A stretch of DNA of 64,000 nt from positions 41,673,648 to 41,737,647 of the forward strand of contig CM038221.1 in assembly GCA_021442155.1 (NCBI GenBank). Reading direction: 5' to 3'. Shown here one piece after another: positions 11,990-24,430 of the stretch. A program made the position numbers and the translations under genes. The notes under the pieces were generated by a model that was not told where the DNA came from, searched no databases, and was given only the letters and a program-made list of their open reading frames with translations. Within the stretch, counting starts at the first letter, position 1. Every line of letters starts with the position of its first letter. Source of the stretch: Cymbidium sinense (lineage: Eukaryota; Streptophyta; Magnoliopsida; Asparagales; Orchidaceae).

Positions 11990-12330
11990 GACATGTAAGA
12001 TTAGTTATGACTTGACCAATATTTATGATAAATAGATTCAAATTCTACATTACTTTTCAAGTTGTAAGCAAAAAAATAGACAATATTGATGCATATATTA
12101 AGAAGAATTCTCACACAGAGAATGATGGAGACTACTATGAAGTTTTACAAGAGATAATGTAGTTGCAATATCTTAAGGAATATAAGAAATATCTATTCTA
12201 ATTCAGTTATAATTTGTTTGATCTCATTCCTAATTGAGGCATAATAATGCATAAGATGTATGAATTACTGAAATGAGAAAAAAAATAAAAAGGAGATATG
12301 CTTGATTTGATCTTTTTATATTAAGACATC
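11990..12330 (+). pseudogene. CACTA (En/Spm) transposase C-terminal remnant
   Basis: Across frames and stops the translation shows RFKFYIT, then NDGDYYEVLQEIM, then LQYLKEYKKYLF and LFDLIPN. This matches the order of the C-terminal domain of plant TNP2-type CACTA transposases (DUF4216: GFRFHT, DYYGVL.EI.EL.Y, LF.C.WFD). Several in-frame stops mean it is dead. The upstream transposase core was not found. A CACTA-like right terminus at 13995 lies downstream on the same strand, consistent with one old element of which only the right part survives. Confidence 0.7.
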
Positions 12331-13930
12331 AAGTCAAATGTACTACACAAGATAACTAAGCAAATAAAAGATAAAGTGGACCGATCTATAGTTATTCATA
12401 TTAAAATAATAAATGAAATAGAAGTTAAAATATTATATAGATTACTCACAAGAAGAAACAAATATTAGGATTTGTAAACTTTGTTCTTGATATTGAACAA
12501 ATGATTAATTTAATCGATGTTAATTTTTCATCAAGAGAAGTAATGATGAGGCCGATAATAAATAAAATTTTATAATAATTGACAATAAATAAGATGAAGA
12601 AATTGATTCATATGTAGGTGTTTTTTGTAAAGTTATGTTTTATTATGTCTTCATATTATGGAATGGCATGAACTGATCTTCTTCACTCTTTTTTACAGAT
12701 AAGATTTGGATGTGATAATGATTGTATGACAAGATCAACTGCTATAATCTTTAGTAGAAAGAACCCATGACTATCAACAAGTAGACCATTTTGACTATGT
12801 AGAGAGGGTACGACCACCACAACGACTATCAACACTGCCCGTACCACACCATCAAAACCCAAGACTCACCAGATTTTGTACAAACTATCCTATTTTATCC
12901 ATTCTCATCATATCTATCACAACTATTATCAGCATCCTATATTGGTCCATCTCCTCTTATTATCTTCTAGCTTATGCACAGCCAACTTACTACCTTCCAT
13001 CTCATTATAATATTTATAGAAGACCATCCACTATTATAGAGCCAAAATGTCATGGTTCAACATATTTAGTAGATTTGCATATGTATGTATGTACACACAC
13101 ATTATGCCAGAGAGTGATACATAACTGATTGTGAACTTTTATAGAATGAATACATATTTCTTAGGGATATATAGTTAAACATCCAAAGAGAAACCATCTT
13201 CTTAATGAGCTTATTTTGATTTTTGGAGGTAAGATAAAAAGAAAGAAAAAGGTGAGGATTTTCGTACAAATTCTTTGGGCATAATTCATGATGCAAGTCC
13301 TCCCATACAGCTTTTTCTGGCTTTTCAAAAGTATTATATAGGCTGAAGTAAAAGCAATACACCAGTAACAACATATTGAAAATTGTTAGTCAAAGAAGAG
13401 GGTAAAGAAACAAATAGAGGGGAGTGATAATATGTTAAAAGACTTATTTTTATTTCTTTGGTTTTTGTTAGATTTGTATTTCTTACATTGAATTGATATA
13501 TTTAGTTGGATTGAAAAATAGTTTATAACATATTATCTCTTTAATTATATGAATCAGCTTAGTTTTTATGTCATTACATTTACAGTTCAATTATGATGTG
13601 ATGTACTTTTATACTATTCAATATGACAAGTAATATATAGTATTAAACATAATGTGTATATATATTTTTTAAATTTCTAGTATAAGTTTCCTGTAAAATT
13701 TGACCAACAATTGTTGATATATGTTTCAAAAAAAATTTTGACAGCAAATCCAACGTGTGCTCTTGACAAGAAGAGATTAATTTTCAAAAGAAAAAAACAA
13801 AAAAAAAAACAAACCATGAGTTGAAAAAAAATACTTTTTAATGAATTATTTGATTAACTAAAATTATTTTTAACATGTGTTTTTCTGACAAATGAGAATC
13901 TACTAGAAGCATGTAGAAAAGTGAATTTAT
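12331..13930. other. AT-rich DNA, probably interior of the same CACTA relic
   Basis: No recognisable protein. About 12780-13030 is comparatively C-rich with repeated CATCAC/CTATCA words and might be a decayed second CACTA gene, but nothing in it can be named. Confidence 0.3.
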
Positions 13931-13939
13931 TGATGATTT

Positions 13940-13995
13940 TCAAGATCCTTTCAATGGAATTTTTTGCCAAAAAAAATCATTCTTTTCCTATAGTG
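13940..13995 (+). mobile_element. CACTA-type right terminus
   Basis: The plus strand ends TCTTTTCCTATAGTG at 13995. Read inward on the minus strand this is CACTATAGGAAAAG, a CACTA terminal signature, followed by subterminal TTTTTTTTGGCAAAAAATTCC-like sequence. No matching left terminus was found; it is probably lost or replaced by the copia element. Confidence 0.5.
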
Positions 13996-15200
13996 TTTAA
14001 AGAATTGAGATTTGTATGAATAAATATGAAAATTTGGATGTTAGATAAGTAAATAAAATAGCTTAAGTATTATGTATGTAAATTCTACCTCCCCTTAAAA
14101 CTCTAAGAAAAAAAATGTAAGACTCGGAGCATAAAATGACATAACTAATAGTCTCAAAACTTACAATAAAAAGATGATAAATTAGCTTAGATAAGGGATT
14201 AATTGTAAGCAATCATATACCAATTATCAAAAGTTTGATTTGAATCTTATTAAGGGTTTATAATTCTTTTTTTTTAAACTATACAAAGCTCAAATATTGC
14301 TACACTGGATGTCTTGAACTAGTTATTTTATCATAAGAGCAATACAAGAAATTAAAAGTTGCACTTCATGAGTGAATGAAGGTTGATGTTCAAGTTAGTA
14401 GTTTATATTATACTAGAGGTTTTTTTTTAAAAACTAGAGTGTAACTATGACTGAAAGGTTTGGTAGATCTTATATTGATGACTTCTAAATGCTTATATTC
14501 ATTTTGAGCTCCTCCTTTCCATAAAAGACATTCACCTTTTCTATACCATTTGAGTAAGGATGGTGATGGAATCTAGAACTTAAAGGTTAATAGTAGAGTG
14601 GGCAATAATATATCTGAGGTGGTTGAGCTTGTGCTTAAAGACTACATTCATCATTTCCTATGCCAGGGTTAGGCTAGTAGTGATAAACAACATTGACTTT
14701 AAGGCACTTTTCTTTCTTTCCTTCAACCATTTACTCTTTTTCCCTTTCCCCTCTTAGAGTTAGGAATTAAGATAGCTAGTTATATGCTTGAGCTAGTAAT
14801 TAAACAAGTCATTTTTATTGATTTTAAGTGAATTTAGTCATAGTTTTTTTTTTTTGAAAATGTTGAGGGCAATGCCTAATTTAATCATAATGATTAGAAA
14901 TTAGTTATCATGCTCTTGAATTCTAATTTTTATGGTGGGACTCAAAATCCATATTCACTGAGTCACATCACCTTATACCGAGGACAAATCTTATTGGTTC
15001 TTACGAAGAAAGTTTTGAGGAATGATTGCTTCCTTGATTTATTTTCAGATGTATAGTGAGCATACATATGTTGATCTCATTTTTAGACGAGGGTTTAATT
15101 AAGAGCTTCTAAATTAAATACTTTGGTACTACACTTGATGACTAAATGTAAAACCAAACCAATAAAAGAAATTAATCAAAGCTAAAACTAAACAAAAAGT
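13996..15200. other. AT-rich unassigned DNA
   Basis: No reading frame, repeat boundary or similarity to other parts of the window was recognised, apart from scattered poly-T runs (14835-14848). Confidence 0.4.
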
Positions 15201-16090
15201 TAGCACTTTAAGATAAGAATTAGGTTAGGCCAATGGATCTTACTTGGACCTAACTTAGCCCAATTGAGCTAGATGAGTCCAACCAACTCCAAATTCAATC
15301 AAACTAAACTCAACACTAAATGAAATATATTTGAATTGTAATCTAAATTCAATTGACCTTTAAATGAGGTAGTTTGGCTGGTTAACCCAATTAACTTATT
15401 TAAGCCTAATATAATCTGAATTCAAATTAAATTAAATTGTACCCATCTAAAGGCCAAACTCAATTAAGCTTGAAATTAAATACATTTAAATTTCAAAGTG
15501 GCTAATGATATCATTTGATCAAGGTGGGTCCCACCAAGCCAAAGTCAACCTAACAACTTTTGGTCAAATTGAGCCACTCCAAGGACTCAAAATCATCACA
15601 TGAATTTATTCAAATACAAAACTAAATTCAATTAAGGCTTATATTGGGTAATTGAACCATTTATCCCAAGTAGACGTAATTGAACCAAATTCAAATTAAA
15701 TTAGATTCAAATCAAATTAAACACTCTAAATCACTTTAAACACATAATTCAACATAATTCAACTATTTCTTGGGTCTAGTTTGATCAATTTAACCATTTG
15801 ACCCACTATGCCCATTTTAGGTCAAAATGGGTCAAAAGTAAATTTAACTTTGAATCAATTACTCCAAATCATCTCAAATACGTAATTAAATATGATTGAA
15901 GTCCAAATACACCTAATTAAGCCAAATTAATCATTTGACTCAATTGAAATCAATTTAACCCATTAGGCCAAACTTGGGTCAAACTTAAAATTGACCTAAA
16001 TTAAATGAAATTAAGTAACCCAAATCACTCCAAATAATCCATCAAACATGATTGAAGCTTAATCTAATCTAAAATAATGAACTAAATCAT
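15201..16090 (-). repeat. TTGAC-rich block joined to LTR copy L2m
   Basis: Repeats of TTGACC/GGTCAA inside CCAAATTGAG-like context, similar to 19320-20170 and 54960-55830. In copy L1 the corresponding position next to the AT-rich part holds the TATA block instead, so this junction at about 16090 marks a rearranged copy. Confidence 0.45.
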
Positions 16091-16489
16091 ATAAATCAAC
16101 TTAAATTATTTTGTAAAAAGAAGGAAAGAGGCTTAATTTCTTCATCCCTGTCCTAAGTAATTTTTGAAAGCAGATTGTTATGACTTGATTACTTTTAGTG
16201 AATGATTTATTACATATTTTATTTGGTCCTAAGTTTAGGTTAACCTAAGAATCCCATTCAACATTAAGGTTAGTGTGGTTGAATTGCCATCACATATAAT
16301 ATGTTGCACCATTCCTTTTCACCACCTATAACATGCATATGACTTAAGACTTATCATACTTATACATGTATTTTTGGCACACTTAGATGATTATGAATGC
16401 ATATATTTTAGTAGAAAAGATGACTTCCATTTCTTAGTTAAATGTACACACACATGTATTAAAGTTTTAAGGAAGTATGTGATGTTGTT

Positions 16490-16800
16490 AAACTAGGGAA
16501 GTGAGGTAATCTAAGACCTCCTTGGGGCTACTTAAAGCCTCGTATTCCTGGGATGTCCAGACTATATACTTATTATGTTGAATACATATGGATGTAAACA
16601 TAACTATGAAAATAGAAATCATAAATTATTTATACATGTAAGATAAAGTTATATCAAAATTCTTATACAAGTGCACATAGGAATGAAATTAAATAAGTAC
16701 ATGCCTTTGTTAACTAGAGAAGTGAGATAATTTAAGACCTTTGTGGGGATACTTAAAGCCTCATATTCTCAGGATATCTAGACTATATAATCATTTTCAT
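16490..16800 (-). repeat. Two tandem units of the ~250 bp LTR module
   Basis: Reverse-complement equivalents of the 2080-2870 repeats. CTTAAAGCCTCRTATTC followed by the GGATRTC..GACTATATA segment occurs at about 16530 and 16750. Confidence 0.7.
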
Positions 16801-19319
16801 TCAAATATATGTAACCCATACATGAATCATGAAGATAAAATAATATTTTAACATGCTTAAGCTATGGATACATGCAAATCATATCAAAGTATTCATAGCT
16901 AATCACTCCAACTTTCCATTATCAATTTATAATTTTGAAAATAGCTTTTAAAATTTATTAGTGATAATAGCCACACATATAATAAGATTAATCCAACACA
17001 CGCAACTTGGACATAAATAAATTCAATTGATTATTTTTATTTGAAAGCATGAATGTACGATATCAAATGACATACAACATCTATGATGATGGAAAATGAA
17101 TGGTTGAACACTCCTACATAATACATTCAACTACATTAAATCCTAAGGATAATCATATTAAATAAGACCATTTAAAAAAAACTAAAGCTTCTTATTAAAT
17201 TTGATTTTAGATTTTAAATAAACTTAACGGGGAGGAAACATTTGTTGTTTTATCGCATTCCCAAATTGGTTATTGTAATTTGTTCAAGGAAAGATAATTA
17301 AGTGACTTTTATGATTTAATTAAGTTCAAATCATTAAGCAATCCATTTAATTACCCTTTCCTATGCTTCTCTAATTTGATTAACCACTTAACTATGAGCC
17401 ACAAGTGAGAGATGATGAGAAAAATAAAATTGCAATGCTCCTAAAGGACCTAATGCAATGGGCTCATGATTAAGGATTAATTAATTTAAAGAATCTAATT
17501 AAGTACTTTTATAGTTTTTCCCACCCATGGGTTAAATGATAATTTTCTAAAGGGTCTTTATGTTATTGAACATATAAAGAGAAACCCTTGGTTTTGAATT
17601 AGATTATCTGAAGTGATTATTAACTTAATTTGATTTAATTTAACCATTAATTGCTTAATTAGTTCCTTAATTAAATTATACATTAATTATCTTCCATGGA
17701 AAGATAATTAGGCAAGTGGCTAAGGAAGAGGCCTTAACCATTTACCTTAATCAATCCCACTATTAATAGTGACTAATTATCATTAATCATTGGAATTTTA
17801 CTACTTAATTATTTTAATTATTATTAATTTGATTAAGAAAGGTAATTAAGCTCAAGATTTTAAATTCTCCTAATTACCTAGCTAATAAATCAAAAAAAAT
17901 ATGCGAGGCACAGGACATTCCAAAGAATAAACACATTTTATTTGGAATCAATTAGCAAAGTAATTAAGGCTTAATTAACTTAATTTTGAAAAGATTTAAA
18001 CCCTAATTAAGCTTTATTTACTGTTTCAAACATAATGAAATTATTTTTATTAAATTAATCTCTATTTATTCTTTCCAAAATTGGTTAATACATTTTTTTC
18101 TAATTTTTCTATAATTAGTTATAAATTTTTGAAGTTATGGCTAATTAGTTGTAGTTTTAACCTTATTTAACCCCTAATCTTGTCGATGCCATGTGGGAGC
18201 TAACGTGGTGCCACAGGATTGGCCACTTAAACTATTCGATGTGGCATGCTAAGCCAGCAGTAGTGGATGCGCTTTCATCCCCGTCGTCCGATCTAAGATC
18301 GGACGGTGAAGATTAATCTCATAGTTTCTAAGGATTAAATTGAATAGATATAATTAGATTAATCATGGTCATCCATTTCAATCACGTGGAATGAACGACA
18401 GATGATCCTTTATCCCTCAACCAATGGAAGACAGACATTGTCTGCCCTCCTTCGCTCGATCCGAGCTCGCCAGAGCTCGTGAGGTGTCGGGATCGACTCC
18501 AAAAGCTTCAAAGGGAAGATCTAAGGGGATCCTATGATTGGAAATAGACAAAATGACAATTTATTTTACAAAAGACCAAGAACTTAGTGGATTTCTTTGA
18601 TTTACCATAGTTTATATTATTGGAGATCAAGATTGGCGGTCCAAAGACCGAGGTAGATTCATCTTGAAGAGATGAAGCCCTATTGAGAAGCTCACGCCTT
18701 GCCTCCTAGCCAGTGATTATGTGGACCAAACAACACCGGAATCCTCATTGGAGTTGGTCTAGGGATGGTCTTTGGGGGGTCAAATCGATCGAGAATCGAT
18801 TCATTTCTCCTCGCCAGAGCTAGGGGAAGGTGTAGGTTAAGTTAATTTGAATTTTGTGAGTTTATGAGAGGTTGGACGAAGTGTAGGATCAGTTTGGCTC
18901 AGGTTTGATGTCGTCAGCAACAGAGAGCTCAAAGGATGTTTGGGAAGCACTCAGGAGCTCCTCTCCTCACTCTGAAGCTCTCTGTATGACTTGGTGGCCA
19001 TTTGGAATGAGATGGGGCTCCTCCCCCTAGGATCAAATGGCTTGGATTGGTTCTGTAATTTGCAGGTGTTTAGCCGGCGTAGGCGGCCCGGGATAGTAGG
19101 GAGGTGCTGAGGTGGTGTGTCTTGAGTGGTTGAGGGTAGGTAGTGGGCTGCCAAGGGCTGAGGTGGAGTGTCCTTCCTCCCCAAGGTGAGCTAATGGAGA
19201 GGCTTGGGTTAACTCACCTCCACTTGGCTCATGGCCGACCCAACCAGCTTTGGGTGAGGTGAGCTAGTGGTCCTCATGTCCAAATTGAGCTTAGGGTGGG
19301 TGACAAGGGCATGGGAGTG

Positions 19320-20170
19320 AGTTTGACCACCCAAATGGAAATTTTATCCCATTTGGAGAGATTTACCCAATGGGTATTGGGCTAATTCAGGTCGAAGGTG
19401 GGTTGGGTTAGATTTGGACTGATCTATGGTGACCTAAGGATGGGGCATGCCAAGTTTGGTTGGGTTTGGCCTTGATTTGAATAGGTTTAGCTCAATTTGA
19501 CCCATGTAGGTCAAATTGGGCTAGGTTTAGTTAGGTTGACCCATGGGTCAAATTGGGTCAAACCATGGGTTAAGATATGTTCAAATGATCATTTGGGATG
19601 TTTTGATTTAATTGTTTGGTTTAATTTTGAGTAGATTTGAATTGACTCATATGGGTTCATGTGAGTCAAATGGGCTGAGTTGACCAATTTGGTCAATTTT
19701 GCCAAATTAGCTTTGGTTTGGTTTAGTTTAGGTTCAATTAATTATTTGAAGATGATTGTAGGTGTTGATTTTAATTAATCTGAATTTAGGAATGATTTAG
19801 TTCAAATTGACCTTTTAGGTCAATTTGGTCTAAGTGGGTCAATTGGGTTGACTTGGACAAATTGGGTTCAATGGAGGGTTTAATCTTGTTTAATGGTTAT
19901 TTTTTGATTGATTGGAGCCAGTGATTTTAATCAATTGGGTTCAGAAAGAAGTTTGGTTCAATTTGGTTCATTTTAGGCTAATTGGGTCAAGTTGGGTCAA
20001 GTGATCAAATTTAGTTAGTTTTAACCCAATTGATTGCAATTGATCAATCAAGGGTGATCAACAATCATCATGAAAGATGTTAGAGGAGTTGGTTCAATTC
20101 AATTTGAGTTAGATTGAAGTTTGATTAAAATTAGTCCTTTATGTCACTTTGGGTCAAGTGAGCCAAATGG
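19320..20170. promoter_or_regulatory. TTGAC (W-box-like) cluster in L2m
   Basis: At least 17 TTGAC cores on either strand were counted by eye in 850 bases, many as TTGACC/GGTCAA and some as close pairs, such as 19498-19515 and 19540-19562. TTGAC is the core of WRKY-factor binding sites in plants. Because the LTR starts at 20785 on the minus strand, the cluster lies in its presumed U3. Binding is inference; the block may simply be an old tandem repeat of a GGGTCAAATTGG word. Confidence 0.45.
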
Positions 20171-20789
20171 GCTAATAAGGTTGGATTAGGTTGAACTGGG
20201 TTGAATTGTGTTTGATAATTGATTTGAGATTGATTATTGGCTTTGGTTGCAATTGATTTGGATTCAATTAGATTTTGGCTCACTTGGACATTTTGGGTTC
20301 AAATGGGCTAGGTTAATTGATTTGATTTGATTGGATTGAGTTGATGATAGGTTTTGGATGGGTTTGAAATGATGAATTGAATGGTTGGAGTGCTTTTATG
20401 AAGTTCAATTGAATTTTGGTTCAATTGAATGGGCTTTGGGTTAAGTCCATATGATTGAATCATAGGGTTAAGATAGGTTTGGGTTTAAGTTATTTTGGCT
20501 TGGAGCATGGATATGAAACCAAATTCAGTTGTTATTGGTTGGATTGATTTGAGGTTGGTTTTGGACTTAGAGTTAGACATGAATCTTGGTTTAGGCCATA
20601 AGGTAGGTGGGTTCCATTGGTCCTAAGGTTAAGCCTAAGCCTAAGGCATGCCTTCTTAAGTCTCTAGGCTTTGTTTAATGTTAGTTCATTGGAAGTGTCT
20701 TATGACTAAGGAAGCCCTAATGTCTAGGAGAGCCCTAAGCCAAAGATGGGGAGATTGAGTCCTTACTCTAAAAGTGAGGTCAACAACTA

Positions 20790-23560
20790 ATTAGACTTCA
20801 AATTAAAGGTTAAAGTAAATCAACTTAAAATATAGTAAACTATTGATCAAATATCAATTAACTCGAGTTAAAAGGATTGATGATTGCATCTTAATCAAAT
20901 TAATCATTTAACCAAATAAAGAAATAATGAACTTAAATTAAACACTAATTAAGTAAATCAAACTCAAACTAATTCAATAAAGTTGTTTATGTAAGATGAA
21001 CTAATCATTAATAAAACTTGAATTGCATATTAATGAGCCGTTATTTAAACCACTAATTAAATCTTAATTAACCTGATACAAGATCATTCTTAATCCATAA
21101 TTAAACTTTTATTAATTTAATAGTGGTTGAGTTGAGTAGTTAATCAATGTACCCTTAATCAAATGAGTCACTTAATTAAGTATTCAATTGAGTTTAACCC
21201 TTAATGGAATTAATGGTCATGAATTCAATTAATTATTAAGTTAAACCCTAATCATTTATTAAATCTTCAAATCAAATTGATCAGTCATTTAACTAAATCA
21301 AATTAAATTAAATAGGTCATACCTAAAATAATTATTCCAAGTCTAACCTAAATCAAACACTTTTTTAAAATTATTATAAATATCCATCAAGTTTTAATCA
21401 AATCAATCATGACTAATTAAATCATTGATTAATATTAATTAATCTAATTAAACTCTTAAATCAAATTAATAATGCTAATTTTAAATTATTATTAATTAAA
21501 TAAATCAATTAGACACTTAATGAAATTAAACTTAATTTGAACAAACTAATTCCAACAAGATAACTTAAGATAACTAATAATAAAACGTGAGCTATCTAGA
21601 TCAATTAATCAATATAATTATAAATATCCAATTAATCATTCATCATACTTTGATCAAGTTAGTTAAAATAAATTCAAATAATTATAGATTAAACCATAAT
21701 CAAATCGACAAAATAACATATTTAACAAAGTTTTAAATAAATTTAAAATTTTAACAAGAGCATTTAACAATCATTTATCAAATTTTAACTAAGATAATTA
21801 TATAACTAAGCTAACTTAATTAAATATTGGCCAATTATTAATTTGGCCTTTCAAATTAAATTAAAAAAATCAATTGAACATATCTTGACTAATCATTGAA
21901 CCCTATTTGATGTAGTCACTTAAACTTATTGAAAATTAATTAAACTCTTAATTAAAATAAATACTTAATTTGGTTAACAAAAATTGAAAAAAAAAACTTA
22001 ATTTTAACTAGATTTATCGTTAAATCATCTAGCTTGAAATGAAACTAATCAAAATTTTAATTATATTTAAGTTCACCTTTCCAAGTATAAGTATTCAAAC
22101 CTTAGTTAGATCAACCAACCATTTCATTAAGTTAAGCTAAGTTAGTCATGTAAATAAGACATATCAAATAACCTTTAAACAAATCATTAAGTCAATATTC
22201 AATCAAACCTCTAAGTGAATTAATCATTCCATTGAATTAATGTTATTAAACTTAAGTAATCCATAAATAAACTAAAATAAATTAACATTAACTTAATTTA
22301 GCCAAGTCACTTAAATATGATAAGTTAAATTAAATAAACTTTAAATATATCAATCAAACAAATTAAACATAAATATTCAGTTAATTGTTCAAGTTAAACG
22401 AATCAAATCAATCTAAACCATAATTAATTCAATTATATAATTGGATTAAACATTACTCAAACAAATCTTAATCCAAATAAAAAAAACTATAAACCCAAAC
22501 TAAGTAAAATTCAAGTATTATAAGAAAAACTTAATTATGTGACAAATTTTAAAATTACCAAACGTTGTTAGTTAAAAAAAAGTCTATGAATTGAAACATT
22601 AAATCAATCTAATTTGATCAAAACATAAACTTACTAAATTTAAAATAACAATAGAACTAACTTAATCAACTTAAACTACATGAAATAATAAAGCTTATTG
22701 AATTTAATAAAAATATTTAGATGGAAACTAAAAAATAGATTGAAGCATATATTAATTAACTTAAACTAAATACTAACATTCAAAACTCAAAAAATTCAAA
22801 CAGCAAATAATGAAACTTAATAAATTCAATAAATATTTAGATCAAACTCAATGAAAGGGTCAAGCATGATTTAAATATTGAATAAAAAAGAACTTAATCA
22901 AATTAAAACCAAATAATAATTGAATAATCAATAAGTCATTAATAAAAGAAACAAATTTAATCAATTGAAATTGAAGTTATAAATTGAATTTAAACCTGAA
23001 TTAAATCAAGTAAATTTTAAACCAAATTAACTAAAGTAAAGTAAACATAGTTAAACTAAACCAAACTATTATTAAATTAAGTTAATCAATATAAGCTCAA
23101 ATAAATAATCAAATTTAATAAACTTAATGAGTTATGAAATAATTAGTCTAAGTTTGAAAAAGATTGAATTAAATATCAATAAAATCATAAGATAATCCAA
23201 TTAAAACATATCAATCAACTTAAATTTAATCAAACTTAAATGAAGATATAAAACCATTAAATTCAAATAACATTTGAAACTCACTTAATCAATAAAAATT
23301 ACATAAAACTTAATGAACTTAGTAAATATAAATGAAAATCAAAAGAAATCTTTAAAGAATTAAAAATTAATTGAACTTTAAATTAAAAATGAATGTGATC
23401 AAATTGAACTTAAAAAGCAACCTAAAATTAAAAATTTAATGAATCAAACATTAATTAAATCAACCATAGCTAACTTAATTTGAAATTTAATTAAATAACG
23501 TACACATTGATCAAATTAAAATTAATTCAACTAAATTTAAAAAAAAAAGTTGAGAAGAAT
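20790..23560 (+). other. AT2 low-complexity block of L2p
   Basis: About 2.8 kb made almost only of AATTAA, ATCAA and AACTTAA words, with no open frame of note. The equivalent in L3 (53990-52100, -) is about 1.9 kb. Confidence 0.55.
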
Positions 23561-24421
23561 TCAAAAGCTATTAAGTTTGCCCCTTAGTGAATCTCCACCC
23601 CATTGGTGATGACTTCACTTCATTAGGATTAGGGTGTTAAGTAGAATAAGCTTTAGCACAAGTGAAGTTTAATCTTTTTTTCACTCTTTAAAAGCTAAAT
23701 TCAAACTTTAACCTAAAAATAAACTAAAATTTAAAAAAACTTAAAATCATAACCTATTATTTAAATATTTAAAGTGAAACTATCCGATGGTAACGTGAAT
23801 AAATTTTGAACTTGAATCAAACTTAAACTTAAAGAAACATAGTATAGACTTGCTGCACTAGCCCCTTTTTCATACACTAGAATATTAGGTCATTGACCCT
23901 ATAATTAGGTTAGGCCGATATGTTGATTGTGATGTTATGATTTTTTTTTTTTTTTTTGTGGTATATTATTGTAGTCTGAATGGCTAGGATTTTTTGTAAG
24001 TTAGTCTGGATGTCAGGACATTATTTTGGGCTAATACTATATCTAATGGGCCTATTGTAATAAATAAAACTATAAATATTGTTTGCTTGTAAGTGCTTTG
24101 CTTAAGTCCCTAAGTATAGTCTAATAGGATAGGTGGGCTTGGAAATCACTAGTACTTAGCCCGTATATTTGATATATAACTGATGGTGTGCTGTTTGCTA
24201 TTTTCTAACATCTATTTTGCTGTGCTTAAAATTTTATTTTTAAAATTTTAAAATTTAATTTAAACCTAAAATTATGTTAGGATCTATGAGGTTTAGGATT
24301 AACAGGAGCTGACTGTACCTATTTGATATTCCTTAGTGAAGCCTAAGGAGGTCCCTAAATAAAGCGACGATCTTGAAGTTAATGAAGACCCATAGATTGA
24401 ACTTGTAGCTCTAGACCAGGC

Positions 24422-24430
24422 TATATAAGA
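24422..24430 (+). promoter_or_regulatory. TATA box of LTR copy L2p
   Basis: TATATAAG followed by AGCAGAGCTCGGCTAC, then a T-rich run and GGGGTGCATTGC. This is the best TATA match among the four LTR copies and lies at the equivalent place in each. Confidence 0.6.

Larger units (their letters stand above)
16091..20785 (-). mobile_element. Giant LTR copy L2m (inverted)
   Basis: Read on the minus strand it starts TGTTGACCTCACTTT (20785), the same start as L3 (TGTTGACCTAATTTT, 56327). It then runs through a TTGAC-rich block (20750-19320), a GC-richer block (about 19300-18240) and the AT-rich part shared with L1 and L4 (18200-16130). The 3' part with the TATA-like box is missing, replaced by another TTGAC-rich block. 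It is non-coding. A short minus-strand frame at 18951-19184 is just low AT content, with no protein similarity. Confidence 0.6.

Noticed and set aside
18951..19184. 77-codon minus-strand frame rich in proline
   Set aside because: Lies in the GC-richer block of an LTR copy, is not kept in the equivalent parts of L1 or L3, and shows no protein similarity.
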